Shown here: in pieces, positions 26,734 through 34,871 of the stretch
Layout: each line of letters starts with the position of its first letter
Position numbering within the stretch: the first letter of the stretch is position 1
Source of the DNA: an uncultured Caulobacterales bacterium
Lineage (GTDB): Bacteria; Pseudomonadota; Alphaproteobacteria; Caulobacterales; Caulobacteraceae
NCBI GenBank assembly: GCA_903840435.1
Contig: CAIMFV010000059.1
Coordinates: forward strand, 1-43,394
Direction: 5' to 3'
Length of the DNA stretch: 43,394 nt
Translations under genes and position numbers: made by a program
The notes under the pieces: model-generated
Seen by the model: only the letters and a program-made list of their open reading frames with translations
The model's database searches: none
Told to the model about the DNA's origin: nothing

Positions 26734-27500
26734 GAGGGAACAAAGCCTTCAAAGATAAAGTTGTCAAAATGCGCGCGGTTTGCCGCGAGTTCGGCCTGAG
26801 ACCGGACGGTCCATGCCAGGACAGGCGTCCCCTTGATGCGCATCGCCTCCGCCTCCGGGCTCGGCAACATATCAAGGCCAAGCGAGAGAAAGTCGGGATG
26901 GGCAAGGCGTGCATGTTTCAAACGGCGCTGATCCTCGGCCGCCTCGCGCGAGAGCCGCGACTCACCGGGTGTGAAGGCGTGGCTGTTCAGGCCACGGAGC
27001 ACTGTCGGATGGTGGTCCGCAAACCAGGCCAAGCTATAGGCATTGAAGCTGACCACCGCCATCGGCCCTCGGTGATCTAGCATCACCTCGGCCACCCGTC
27101 GCTCCAACGGCCCGACCTGACCGGACGCCGTTTTCAACTCAATCAAGACCAAGGCATGTCGCCCGATCACAGCCAGCGCCTCCGCAAGGCTCGGCACGCC
27201 CTCCTCCGTCGCTGACAGACGAAGTCGACGCAGCTCCTCCGCCCGCAGGCTGGCGACCTGAGACTCAAGGCCCGTCAGTCGCCTCAGGTCTTCGTCGTGG
27301 AACACCATGGCCTCGCCATCGGCGCTCAGCCGGACATCGAGTTCGACGCCGTAATCCTGCTCGGCTGCATGTTGGAACGCACCGAGGCTGTTTTCCGGCA
27401 CCCCGCCCACCGACCATAGGCCACGATGGGCAATCGGCCGCGTTTGCAGGCGATTAAAGGCGTCAGCGTCCGCGCCCGACCTCAGGGCAACGGGGCTCAT
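26730..27500 (-). CDS. Glycerophosphodiester phosphodiesterase
   Basis: A 256-aa GDPD-family enzyme that hydrolyses glycerophosphodiesters to glycerol 3-phosphate and an alcohol. Catalytic motifs: AHRGLWS (HR pair) followed by PENSLGAF, then VELDVRLSADGEAMVFHDEDLRRLTG with the metal-binding Glu/Asp and the catalytic His. LIELKTASGQ and VLAWTVRS are further family segments. No signal peptide, so it is cytoplasmic and UgpQ-like. It overlaps the RidA gene by ATGA and the next gene by GTGA. Confidence 0.92.
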   Translation of the reverse strand: MSPVALRSGADADAFNRLQTRPIAHRGLWSVGGVPENSLGAFQHAAEQDYGVELDVRLSADGEAMVFHDEDLRRLTGLESQVASLRAEELRRLRLSATEEGVPSLAEALAVIGRHALVLIELKTASGQVGPLERRVAEVMLDHRGPMAVVSFNAYSLAWFADHHPTVLRGLNSHAFTPGESRLSREAAEDQRRLKHARLAHPDFLSLGLDMLPSPEAEAMRIKGTPVLAWTVRSQAELAANRAHFDNFIFEGFVPS

Positions 27501-27955
27501 GCGACCTCCACGATGGCGTCCACCTCGACCGCGAAGCCTAATGGCAACTGGTAGACGCCGACCGCAGACCGTGCATGGCGGCCCGCATCGCCGAACACCT
27601 CAACCATCAGGTCAGAGCAGCCATTGACCACCTGAGGAATGGCGGTGAAGCCTTCCGCCGCCTGGACAAAGCCGCCCAATTTCACGATCCGCTTTACCCG
27701 ACCGAGATCACCTAATGCAGCTTTCATCTGCGAGATCAGATTGATGCCGCAAAGCCGAGCGGCGGCTTGGCCTTGGGCAAGATCGACATCGCCGCCGACC
27801 GAGCCCTTTATGCCGCCCTGCGCATCGGTCGAGACCTGGCCGGATATGAACAATTGCGCGCCGCTGAAAACGAAGGGCACATAATTGGCCACCGGCGCCA
27901 CGGGTTGAGGTAAGACGATCCCTAAGGCCGCCAGACGGTTTTCAATGTCCGACAT
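27497..27955 (-). CDS. RidA family protein (YjgF/YER057c/UK114)
   Basis: A 152-aa RidA-superfamily protein. RidA enzymes hydrolyse reactive enamine/imine intermediates. This copy belongs to the longer subgroup (like YjgH/Rid paralogues): it has SGQVSTDAQG, a C-terminal SAVGVYQLPLGFAVEVDAIVEV segment, and lacks the usual catalytic Arg context IPxAxRxxV, showing GRHARSAVGV instead. The activity is therefore uncertain. The ATG has GGGGAG 7 nt upstream. First gene of the four-gene operon. Confidence 0.9.
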   Translation of the reverse strand: MSDIENRLAALGIVLPQPVAPVANYVPFVFSGAQLFISGQVSTDAQGGIKGSVGGDVDLAQGQAAARLCGINLISQMKAALGDLGRVKRIVKLGGFVQAAEGFTAIPQVVNGCSDLMVEVFGDAGRHARSAVGVYQLPLGFAVEVDAIVEVA

Positions 27956-28134
27956 TCACGCGCTCCCCAAGCCCTCAAACCGGCCCTGATTTCACACCCG
28001 CCGAGCAGGGGTAGCGCAAGCCAGCGACCGTGAAGGCGATGGTCGCCCTAAGTCTTGCGCCGCGCTCACATCGGCCTCACTCGCCGATCTTGGTAGGGCA
28101 TTTTCGAAAAGGTGGGAACCGCTTTTCGCGGCGC

Positions 28135-28449
28135 TTATTTGGCGCTCTTGCAAACGCCCGTCCGGATATGGATCGGGATGAGGCTCTGCTCACGGGGTTC
28201 ACCCGCAGGGAGATGAAACTGGCTGGCCATTGAGAGCGCGACAGCGCCCGCGCTCAAGCCATTGGGGTCCTCGGAGACGACCTTGCAATCGCGCGTTGCG
28301 CCCTCGCGGGTCACACCGCATTGCAACATCACAGTCAACTCGCAACCTTGCTCCCCAGGCGTTACCGGCGGCGTGGGCGAGGCTCCGTGAAGCAGAGCGG
28401 AGATGGCCAGCAGGGCTGCATAGGTCATGGGCGCGCGTTTCAGTTTCAA
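28135..28449 (-). CDS. Small secreted TonB-C-like protein with paired cysteines
   Basis: Unknown function; 104 aa from a TTG at 28449, or 97 aa from the ATG at 28428. The TTG start gives a basic n-region (KLKRAP) before the hydrophobic core, a better signal peptide. The mature part resembles the TonB C-terminal fold seen in many small alphaproteobacterial periplasmic proteins: beta-strand CELTVMLQCGVTREG, then DCKVVSEDPNGLSAGAVALSMAS, then a final strand. Four Cys could form two disulfides. No ExbB/ExbD or receptor is adjacent. Upstream lies a CtrA box embedded in a long hairpin (28505-28545). Confidence 0.6.
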   Translation of the reverse strand: MKLKRAPMTYAALLAISALLHGASPTPPVTPGEQGCELTVMLQCGVTREGATRDCKVVSEDPNGLSAGAVALSMASQFHLPAGEPREQSLIPIHIRTGVCKSAK

Positions 28450-28504
28450 AAGGGGACTGGTCGCCCCTCCCCAGCAAGCCTGGGGCCAAGCGAATGTCCG
28501 ACAA

Positions 28505-28545
28505 CGACGTTAACCCTCAATTAACATTCGTTAATTTTAACGTCG
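28505..28545. promoter_or_regulatory. Nested inverted repeat containing a CtrA-type box
   Basis: Outer arms CGACGTTAA (28505-28513) and TTAACGTCG (28537-28545) are perfect complements. Inside are AATTAAC (28519-28525) and GTTAATT (28530-28536) around a 4-nt loop, with only a 5-nt bulge, giving a 16-bp stem. The left half includes TTAA-N7-TTAAC (28510-28525), an exact CtrA box. A GATTC (GANTC methylation-type site) follows at 28545-28549. It lies 60-95 bp upstream of the minus-strand secreted-protein gene. On the plus strand a T-rich run follows, but no plus-strand gene ends here. Confidence 0.6.
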
Positions 28546-28595
28546 ATTCTTTTCTTTTTCGCTGAAACGGGATGACGCCCTGAAACCCGGAGGAA

Positions 28596-28619
28596 GGGGG
28601 ACGCGCGATAACGCCCCCC
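28596..28619 (-). terminator. Weak candidate terminator after clpA
   Basis: Five G paired with five C, one mismatch, two more pairs, loop of 8 nt, just after the clpA stop. On the minus strand it is followed by TTCCTCC rather than a pure T-run, so terminator activity is uncertain. Confidence 0.3.
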
Positions 28620-28631
28620 ACCCCTGACGCC

Positions 28632-30956
28632 TTAGGCCAGCGCCGGTTCGTCCGACGCAGCTTCATCCGAGGCGTTGTCTCGATTGGACGGCTTTTCTTC
28701 CTCGATCTCGAAGGCGATTTTGCCGTCTTTCAGGCCAACAACCACGTGACCACCGCGCACCAGCCGCCCAAACAGGATCTCGTCGGCCAAGGGCTTTTTG
28801 ATCTGCTCTTGGATGACACGGGCCAGGGGGCGCGCACCATAGAGCTCGTCATAGCCATTTTTCGCCAACCAATCGGCTGCATCTTCCGAGAGCTCAATCG
28901 TCACATGCCGGTCGGCGAGTTGCGCCTCAAGCTGCATGACGAATTTTTGCACCACGTGGCGGATCACATCCGGGCTTAGCGCCTTAAAGCCGATAACCGC
29001 GTCCAGCCGGTTGCGGAACTCTGGCGTAAACAGCCGGTTGATCGCCAATTCGTCGGCATCGGTGACCCGACCGCGACCAAAGCCGATGCCCGCCTTATTA
29101 TTGTCGGCCGCGCCCGCATTGGTGGTCATGATCAAGACCACATTGCGGAAATCGACCTTCTTGCCGTTGGAGTCGGTCAAGGCGCCATAGTCCATGACCT
29201 GCAACAGGATATTATAGACGTCTTGGTGAGCCTTTTCGATTTCGTCGAGCAAGACCACGGCGTGCTTGTGTTGATCCACCGCATCGGTCAGTTGCCCGCC
29301 TTGATCATGGCCGACATAGCCCGGAGGCGCACCGATCAAGCGACTGACCGTATGGCGCTCCATGTATTCGCTCATATCAAAGCGCAGCAGTTCGATCCCC
29401 AGGGTTGCGGCCAGTTGCCGGGCAGCTTCGGTCTTGCCGACCCCGGTTGGGCCCGAAAAGAGGAAGGAGCCAATCGGCTTTTGCGGATCGCGCAGTCCAG
29501 CACGGCTCATCTTCATCGCCGAGGCCAACTGATCCAGCGCATCATCTTGACCATAGACGGCCCGTTTCAAATCGCTTTCCAAACTGCGCAACGCTTCCAC
29601 GTCCGACTTGGAGACCGACTTGGTCGGCACGCGCGCCATCTTGGCGACGACGGCTTCGATTTCCTTCAAGCCCAGGGTCTTTTTGCGCTTTCCTTCCGGC
29701 ACCAGCATTTGCGAGGCGCCCGCCTCGTCAATAATGTCGATGGCCTTGTCGGGAAGTTTTCGGTCAGTGATGTACTTGACCGACAGCTCCACCGCCGCCT
29801 TCACCGCATCATTAGTATAACGCAGCTTGTGGAAGTCTTCGTAATAGGTCTTTAGGCCCTTCAATATCTTGATGGCGTCCTCAACTGACGGCTCGGCGAC
29901 GTCGATCTTTTGGAACCGCCGCACCAGCGCCCGGTCCTTTTCAAAATGCTGGCGGAACTCCTTATAGGTGGTTTAGCCAATGCATTTCAGCGTGCCCGAC
30001 TCCAAGGCGGGCTTCAGGAGGTTTGAGGCATCCATCGCGCCGCCCGAGGTGGCGCCCGCACCAATCACGGTGTGGATTTCATCAATGAACAGCACGGCAT
30101 TGGGGTGGCTTTCCAACTCCTTAACCACCTGCTTGACCCGCTCTTCAAAATCGCCGCGATAGCGGGTTCCGGCCAAAAGCGCGCCCATATCGAGGGAGAA
30201 TATGGTCGCGCCTGCCAAAACCTCTGGCACCTCGCCATTGACAATCTTGCGCGCCAAGCCTTCGGCAATGGCCGTCTTGCCAACCCCTGGGTCGCCGACC
30301 AAAAGTGGATTATTCTTGGTTCGGCGGCAGAGGATTTGAATGCAGCGCTCAACCTCGGCATGGCGACCAATCAGGGGGTCGACCTTACCCTGGCGCGCCT
30401 TTTCATTGAGGTTGATGCAATAGGCGTCGAGCGCCTCTGCCGATTTGGTCGAAGACTTCTCCTCGGGTTCGGCCTCTTGCGTGGCGCCCTTGACGTTGCG
30501 CGGCTCAGATGCGCCAGCCTTTTTCGCGATGCCGTGCGCGATGAAGTTGACCGCATCATAGCGGGTCATGTCCTGCTCTTGCAGGAAGAAGGCGGCGTGG
30601 CTCTCCCGCTCGGAAAAGACGGCGACCAAGACATTGGCGCCGGAAACCTCGTCGCGTCCCGAAGACTGCACATGGATCACCGCGCGCTGGATCACCCGCT
30701 GGAAGCCCGCTGTCGGCTTGGCGTCGTCACCTGTGTCGACAATCAGGGACCGCAGCTCGGTATCGAGGTAGGATTCGAGATTGCGCTTCAATACCGCCAA
30801 ATCGACATTACAGGCCCCCATCACCGCCGTCGCTTCGGCGTCTTCCGTTAGGGACAGAAGCAGGTGCTCAAGGGTCGCATACTCATGCTTTCGCTGGTTC
30901 GCGAACGCAATGGCCCGGTGGAGGGTCTCTTCCAGATTGCGCGAGAATGACGGCAA
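28632..30956 (-). pseudogene. clpA: ATP-dependent Clp protease ATP-binding subunit ClpA, interrupted by in-frame TAA
   Basis: ClpA is the AAA+ unfoldase that feeds substrates to ClpP. The frame is 775 codons (E. coli ClpA is 758 aa) but codon 328 (29975-29973) is TAA. Reading continues in the same frame with conserved sequence on both sides (LKCIG, stop, TTYKEFRQHF), where Ser is usual, so a single TCA-to-TAA change explains it. The 5' part holds the N domain and D1 with Walker A (GDPGVGKT) and [10 protein letters not shown]; the 3' part, which could restart at GTG 29924, holds the D1 arginine region, D2 Walker A (GPTGVGKTE) and the ClpP-binding loop (AGIGFG). The start is TTG at 30956 (MPSFSRNL) with AGAGG 6 nt upstream, 10 bp after clpS. 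True mutation, sequencing error or readthrough cannot be separated here. Confidence 0.9.
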
Positions 30957-30966
30957 GGCGGACCTC

Positions 30967-31296
30967 TCAATCTTTTTCCATGGTGCATTGAAGGGGGTGT
31001 TGATGACGCCGCGCCGCATCGACGACTTGGGCCACCTTGGTTTCAGCGACTTCGTACGTGAATACGCCACACACGCCGACGCCATGTTGATGGACATGCA
31101 GCATGATGCGGGTCGCTTCTTCCCTGTTTTTATTGAAGAAACGTTCTAGGACATAGACCACGAACTCCATGGGCGTATAGTCGTCATTTAAAAGGAGAAC
31201 GCGGTAAAGCGACGGCTTTTGAACCTTAGGCTTGACCTGCGTCACAACCGCAGATCCCGTTCCACCTCCTTGATCACCTTGCTTTCGCTCGGTCAT
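30967..31296 (-). CDS. clpS: ATP-dependent Clp protease adaptor ClpS
   Basis: A 109-aa adaptor that binds N-degron substrates and delivers them to ClpA. The core is normal: [27 protein letters not shown], then [27 protein letters not shown], with the NDD motif and the binding-pocket His/Met region. The N-terminal arm is disordered (GDQGGGTGS). The ATG at 31296 is chosen because GGAG lies 9 nt upstream; in-frame starts at 31311 and 31326 have none. It is 10 bp upstream of clpA and presumably co-transcribed with it. Confidence 0.95.
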   Translation of the reverse strand: MTERKQGDQGGGTGSAVVTQVKPKVQKPSLYRVLLLNDDYTPMEFVVYVLERFFNKNREEATRIMLHVHQHGVGVCGVFTYEVAETKVAQVVDAARRHQHPLQCTMEKD

Positions 31297-31490
31297 CAAC
31301 ACTGTCTCCATGGCTTGCGCGTCCACCGCCTCGTCTCACAAGAGATAGGTCGAAACGCAGAGATTTTAACCCCTGGCTTACTTTTCAGCTCGCCATCGAA
31401 GGAAAGGTTGCATCAAGCCGCGGGCCTTGTCGATGCGCTCAAACCGACAAAACGCCTAAATTTTAGCTTCATCCACGGGATTGCGCGCCA

Positions 31491-32567
31491 TTAGGGCGCC
31501 CAGGCCACCATGGCGCCATGGGGATGGGCGTCAGCCAGTTTGCGCACCGCGCCGCTTGGCCAAGATTGCAAGGTCACCTGCGGCATTTGCTTGACATCGG
31601 TTGGCGGTTCAAGACGCAGCCAAGCCACGGGCGCCTCCGCCGTCGCCTGTGCGCCCACCCGCTCCATATGTGAGCGAATACGGGCCTGGGTTGGCTCTGG
31701 CATATATTGCCACATGATCGAGTGGTAGAGGACAGAAACGCTCCCCGCGACGGGGTAGACGACTTCTTCCACCCATTGGCCAGCATCGGCCATGTCGACC
31801 TTGGGCGGATAGGTCTTAGCAAGCTCAAGGGCAGCGCTTAGGGCGTCTACGCGGCGGGCTTGATCAGCCCAGCAATAGGCCCGCAGCCTCAGCGCCTGTT
31901 CAGGGTCTAAGGCATTGATGGGGGATATGTCGCACCCGCGCTTTTCAATCGCTTTCAACGGCCCATTCAGCTTGGCAAAGGGCGGCAAGGGGCCGGACCA
32001 GTCACCGTGAATCTGCACCGGGCTCGCGGCGTCGCCAAACGCGCCCTGCATGCCAACATCATAGCGATAAAGGTCCCAATTCATATTCAGGCCAGCGCTT
32101 GCGCCGATCTCAAAGGTGCGCAGCGGCAAGCCGGTTTCCGCAGCGATGGTGGCAAATCCACCGATGAGCGCCAGCGATCTGCCCACCTCATTGGTTTGCG
32201 GCGGCGAGGTGAGGAAGTGCGCAAATCTCATTTTCTCCGCACGCGCCAGTCGCGCCAGAGCCGCGCGCACTGCGAGAGGCTCGAAAGGCTGAGCCACAGG
32301 CGGATAGAAGCACGCGAGATCCGGCGCTAAGCCCTGCAAGACGCTCGCATGGGCGAAACCGGCGAAACGAATGGCCACGGCCGCCTGGGCAGCACCCTGT
32401 TCATCAAGAGCCGCGAAAGGGGCCATGAGCGCGGCAAGTGCCCCTTGCTCACGCGCTTCCTCCGCAATCGCGTCAATCAGGTTGGCGGTGAGATCTGAAC
32501 CAAAATAGCGACAGGCGCGGCTTTGAAAGGCGAAGGCGGCGGCGAGGGCTGGTGTGAAATCGGTCAA
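31491..32567 (-). CDS. DUF2332 family protein
   Basis: A 358-aa protein of the DUF2332 family; function unknown. Family segments visible: FQSRACRYFGSD near the N-terminus, FAHFLTSPPQTNEVGRS, FEIGASAGLNMNWD (residues ~152-165) and SVLYHSIMWQYMPEP. The EIGASAGLN motif resembles motif I of SAM-dependent methyltransferases, so a Rossmann-type nucleotide-binding fold is possible (inference). The start is TTG at 32567 overlapping the transporter stop (TTGA), with GAGGAAG upstream inside the transporter gene, so translation is coupled. No signal peptide or membrane segment. Confidence 0.85.
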   Translation of the reverse strand: MTDFTPALAAAFAFQSRACRYFGSDLTANLIDAIAEEAREQGALAALMAPFAALDEQGAAQAAVAIRFAGFAHASVLQGLAPDLACFYPPVAQPFEPLAVRAALARLARAEKMRFAHFLTSPPQTNEVGRSLALIGGFATIAAETGLPLRTFEIGASAGLNMNWDLYRYDVGMQGAFGDAASPVQIHGDWSGPLPPFAKLNGPLKAIEKRGCDISPINALDPEQALRLRAYCWADQARRVDALSAALELAKTYPPKVDMADAGQWVEEVVYPVAGSVSVLYHSIMWQYMPEPTQARIRSHMERVGAQATAEAPVAWLRLEPPTDVKQMPQVTLQSWPSGAVRKLADAHPHGAMVAWAP

Positions 32568-33844
32568 TGTGCAGCTTCCTCGTGTTTGGCCGGGAGGATC
32601 GAGAGCATAAAGGCGATCAGGCAGCCCGCAACCACACCGGTTGTCAGATCAAACGCCAGTGTTCCGAGATAGGTGAGGCCAAACGGCACCGCCTCTCGCC
32701 AAATGCCCAACACGCGGCGGACCTCGGAGAGCTCGGTCATATTGGCGCACACAAGGACGAGGACGCCCGACAGAACCGCTAAGGGAGTAAAGCTCGCCAG
32801 GGGTGCGGCGACGAGCAGAAAGATGAGCACGAAGAGCGCATGCAGCATGCCGGCAACCGGGCTCACGGCGCCGGCGCGAATATTGGTCGCGGTACGGGCT
32901 ATGGTTCCGGTAACGCTGATCCCGCCGAAAAAGGCCGAGGCGATATTGGCAAAGCCTTGTCCGACAAGCTCCATATTCGGACGATGCTCCCGCCCGGTCA
33001 TGCCATCAGCGACCTTGGCGGAGAGAAGGCTCTCCACACCACCGAGGAGGGTGAAGGTTAGAGCTGTTGGCAAAATGGCGACCAGACGGGCCATGGAAAT
33101 GGCTGGAATACGCGGCATGGGGAGGCCGGAGGGGATCTGACCAAACCGTGCGCCAATGGTCTCAACCGGCAGGCCAAACAAGGTCGCACACGCGGTCGCC
33201 GCGACGACGGCCATCAACAGGCTTGGCCAAGCGGGTCGAAAGCGGCGGACGCCGAGGATGATCAAAACCACCGCCATCCCAAGTCCCAAGGCGGACAGAT
33301 TTACACTGCGCCAAGCCTGAGACAGGGCGAGAAGCTTCGGCAGAAATTCGCTCGGCAATCCCCCTTTGACCGAAAGTCCGGTCAGGTCTTTGATCTGGCT
33401 GACAAAAATCGTCGTGGCGATACCAAGGGTAAATCCAAGGGTCACAGAGGCAGGGATGCGTCGGATCAAGCCTCCCAATCGCAAAAACCCGCAAATGGCA
33501 AGCAGCACACCGGAGACAAACACCGTCAGCACCAGGCCATCGAGGCCGAAACGCGCCACGGTTGCCGCGACGAGCACAATAAAGGCGCCCGCCGGTCCGC
33601 CGATCTGAAAGCGACTGCCGCTGAGGGCTGAGACGACAAATCCGCCGATGATGGCCGTGTAGAGCCCGCGTTGCGGCGAGACGCCGGAGGCAACCGCAAT
33701 GGCCATGGACAAGGGCAGCGCCACGATCGCCACCGTTAGGGCGGCTGCGGCATCGCGGCGAAAATCCGCGGCCCTATAGCCCTCGCGCAGGGTGGTGACG
33801 ATTTTTGGCAAAATCAGGTGGGCCGTCGCGGCGCCGTTCGGCAT
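32564..33844 (-). CDS. SulP family inorganic anion transporter lacking a STAS domain
   Basis: A 426-aa inner-membrane transporter of the SulP (SLC26) family, which moves sulfate, bicarbonate or other anions. N-terminal helices carry VAIVALPLSMAIAVASGVSPQRGLYTAI and SRFQIGGPAGAF, the family signature; GGVESLLSAKVADGMTGREHRPNMELVGQG is the usual cytoplasmic loop region (quoted here in part as GGVESLLSAKVADG). It ends soon after the last helix (LSILPAKHEEAAH), so the C-terminal STAS domain found in most SulP proteins is missing. The ATG at 33844 has GAGG 8 nt upstream. The substrate cannot be told. Coupled to the DUF2332 gene by a 4-bp overlap. Confidence 0.92.
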   Translation of the reverse strand: MPNGAATAHLILPKIVTTLREGYRAADFRRDAAAALTVAIVALPLSMAIAVASGVSPQRGLYTAIIGGFVVSALSGSRFQIGGPAGAFIVLVAATVARFGLDGLVLTVFVSGVLLAICGFLRLGGLIRRIPASVTLGFTLGIATTIFVSQIKDLTGLSVKGGLPSEFLPKLLALSQAWRSVNLSALGLGMAVVLIILGVRRFRPAWPSLLMAVVAATACATLFGLPVETIGARFGQIPSGLPMPRIPAISMARLVAILPTALTFTLLGGVESLLSAKVADGMTGREHRPNMELVGQGFANIASAFFGGISVTGTIARTATNIRAGAVSPVAGMLHALFVLIFLLVAAPLASFTPLAVLSGVLVLVCANMTELSEVRRVLGIWREAVPFGLTYLGTLAFDLTTGVVAGCLIAFMLSILPAKHEEAAH

Positions 33845-33943
33845 GCAAGTGACCTCGGTCAAAGTCTCGCCGCGAACCTAGCCCCTCTTACCGCCAGCCG
33901 TCCATGATTTGGCACAAATCGACCTAGCCATCCCAAGGCGCAC

Positions 33944-33973
33944 AAAAAAGCCCGACGCGAAACGCGCCGGGCT
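33944..33973 (-). terminator. Rho-independent terminator of the phasin gene
   Basis: An 11-bp GC-rich stem with one mismatch (AGCCCGGCGCG / CGCGTCGGGCT as read on the minus strand), a 3-nt loop, followed by six T. It starts about 40 bp downstream of the phasin stop and is the clearest intrinsic terminator in the window. Confidence 0.92.
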
Positions 33974-34014
33974 CATTGTCACGTCGAGCGTGAAGGCTGG
34001 TGTCGGCTTGCGCC

Positions 34015-34452
34015 TTAGCGCTTCGACTGCACAGCTTCGACCAGGGCGGTCGCACGCTCGTTAAGCGGCTTCATCGCGTCCTTCACCGCTGCGGAGACGA
34101 TCTCCGAGGCGCTGTTGACTTGAGCGATGTAGGATTCCATCGCGGTCTTGGCGAAGGAGGTTTGCAGCTCAACCACTTCTTGCACCGAACGCGCGCCGGT
34201 CAGCGACTTGGCAGCGGTCGATTGGGCTTCAACCGTCGACTTGGCATAAGCCATGACCTGAGCGCCGAGCGCTTCAGCGCCCTTGGTGGCCGCCGTGGCG
34301 CTGGCCACAATGGCTTCGACGTTCTTCTTCGAGTGTTCGTTGATTTCGTTCAGGGCCGCCAAGGACTTGTCGGTCGCGTCCTTGAAAGCTTGATTACCAG
34401 CGGCGGTCACTTGATCAACCGTCGCGCGGATGTGTTCGGCGCCATCAGCCAT
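34015..34452 (-). CDS. Phasin family protein
   Basis: A 145-aa helical, Ala-rich protein of the phasin family, which coats polyhydroxyalkanoate granules. The sequence is almost all amphipathic helix: QVTAAGNQAFKDATDKSLAALNEINEHSKKN, then ALGAQVMAYAKSTVEAQ and VQEVVELQTSFAKTAMESYIAQ, the last being the conserved phasin core (segments given separately). No Pro or Cys in the core. A strong AGGAGA precedes the ATG. It is a single-gene unit with its own promoter region and terminator. No PHA synthase is in the window, so granule binding is inferred from the family. Confidence 0.9.
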   Translation of the reverse strand: MADGAEHIRATVDQVTAAGNQAFKDATDKSLAALNEINEHSKKNVEAIVASATAATKGAEALGAQVMAYAKSTVEAQSTAAKSLTGARSVQEVVELQTSFAKTAMESYIAQVNSASEIVSAAVKDAMKPLNERATALVEAVQSKR

Positions 34453-34538
34453 GATAAGATCTCCTAAAGTCAGCTTGTGATGCAGTCGGCAAAGACCGCG
34501 GGAACCTTGAGGTCGGGAACGCCCGATCCATGGCCGTG

Positions 34539-34608
34539 GGTATCTTCCAATTCGCCCCCTCAGTCAAGAAAATTGTTGCATCGCACAATGAATTTTTTGT
34601 GCAGCGCA
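34539..34608 (-). promoter_or_regulatory. Phasin promoter region with two TGC-N3-GCA palindromes
   Basis: On the minus strand, TTGACT (34562-34567) and GATACC 17 nt further (34539-34544) form a candidate promoter about 90 nt before the phasin ATG. Just upstream are TGC-ATC-GCA (34577-34585) and TGC-AGC-GCA (34600-34608), 23 bp apart. TGC-N3-GCA palindromes are like those reported for PhaR, the regulator of phasin genes. Pattern seen; regulator inferred. Confidence 0.4.
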
Positions 34609-34871
34609 CCATAGCGGCTTGCATTTCCAATTTTATTGCAAATATTCAATGTATTAAAACAGATGCGATGCGCCGGTTTCCTCAGCCTTCGGCACCGGTT
34701 TGACCCGGGCGCAACCCTGACGGGGCCGACGGCGTTCTATTGCGTCGCACACGGGAAAAGGGCTCAGCTGTTTACTTTAATGAAAGGATGGCTAAGGAAT
34801 GATGAAGCTTGCTCCTCGACTGCAGATTCCCGTGGGCGGGAAATGTGCATCCACCGGGGAGCGGTGATGGA
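34609..34871. other. Leader region of the carboxypeptidase gene
   Basis: AT-rich at its left end (34620-34670), then GC-rich. I see no gene, no strong promoter and no stable hairpin with a T-run. It must hold the promoter of the D,D-carboxypeptidase gene. Confidence 0.35.

Noticed and set aside
28105-28128. Terminator after the small secreted-protein gene
   Set aside because: A 7-bp stem CGAAAAG/CTTTTCG exists but the loop is 10 nt and no T-run follows on the minus strand.
30072-30851. Plus-strand 259-aa frame opposite clpA
   Set aside because: Mirror of conserved ClpA coding sequence.
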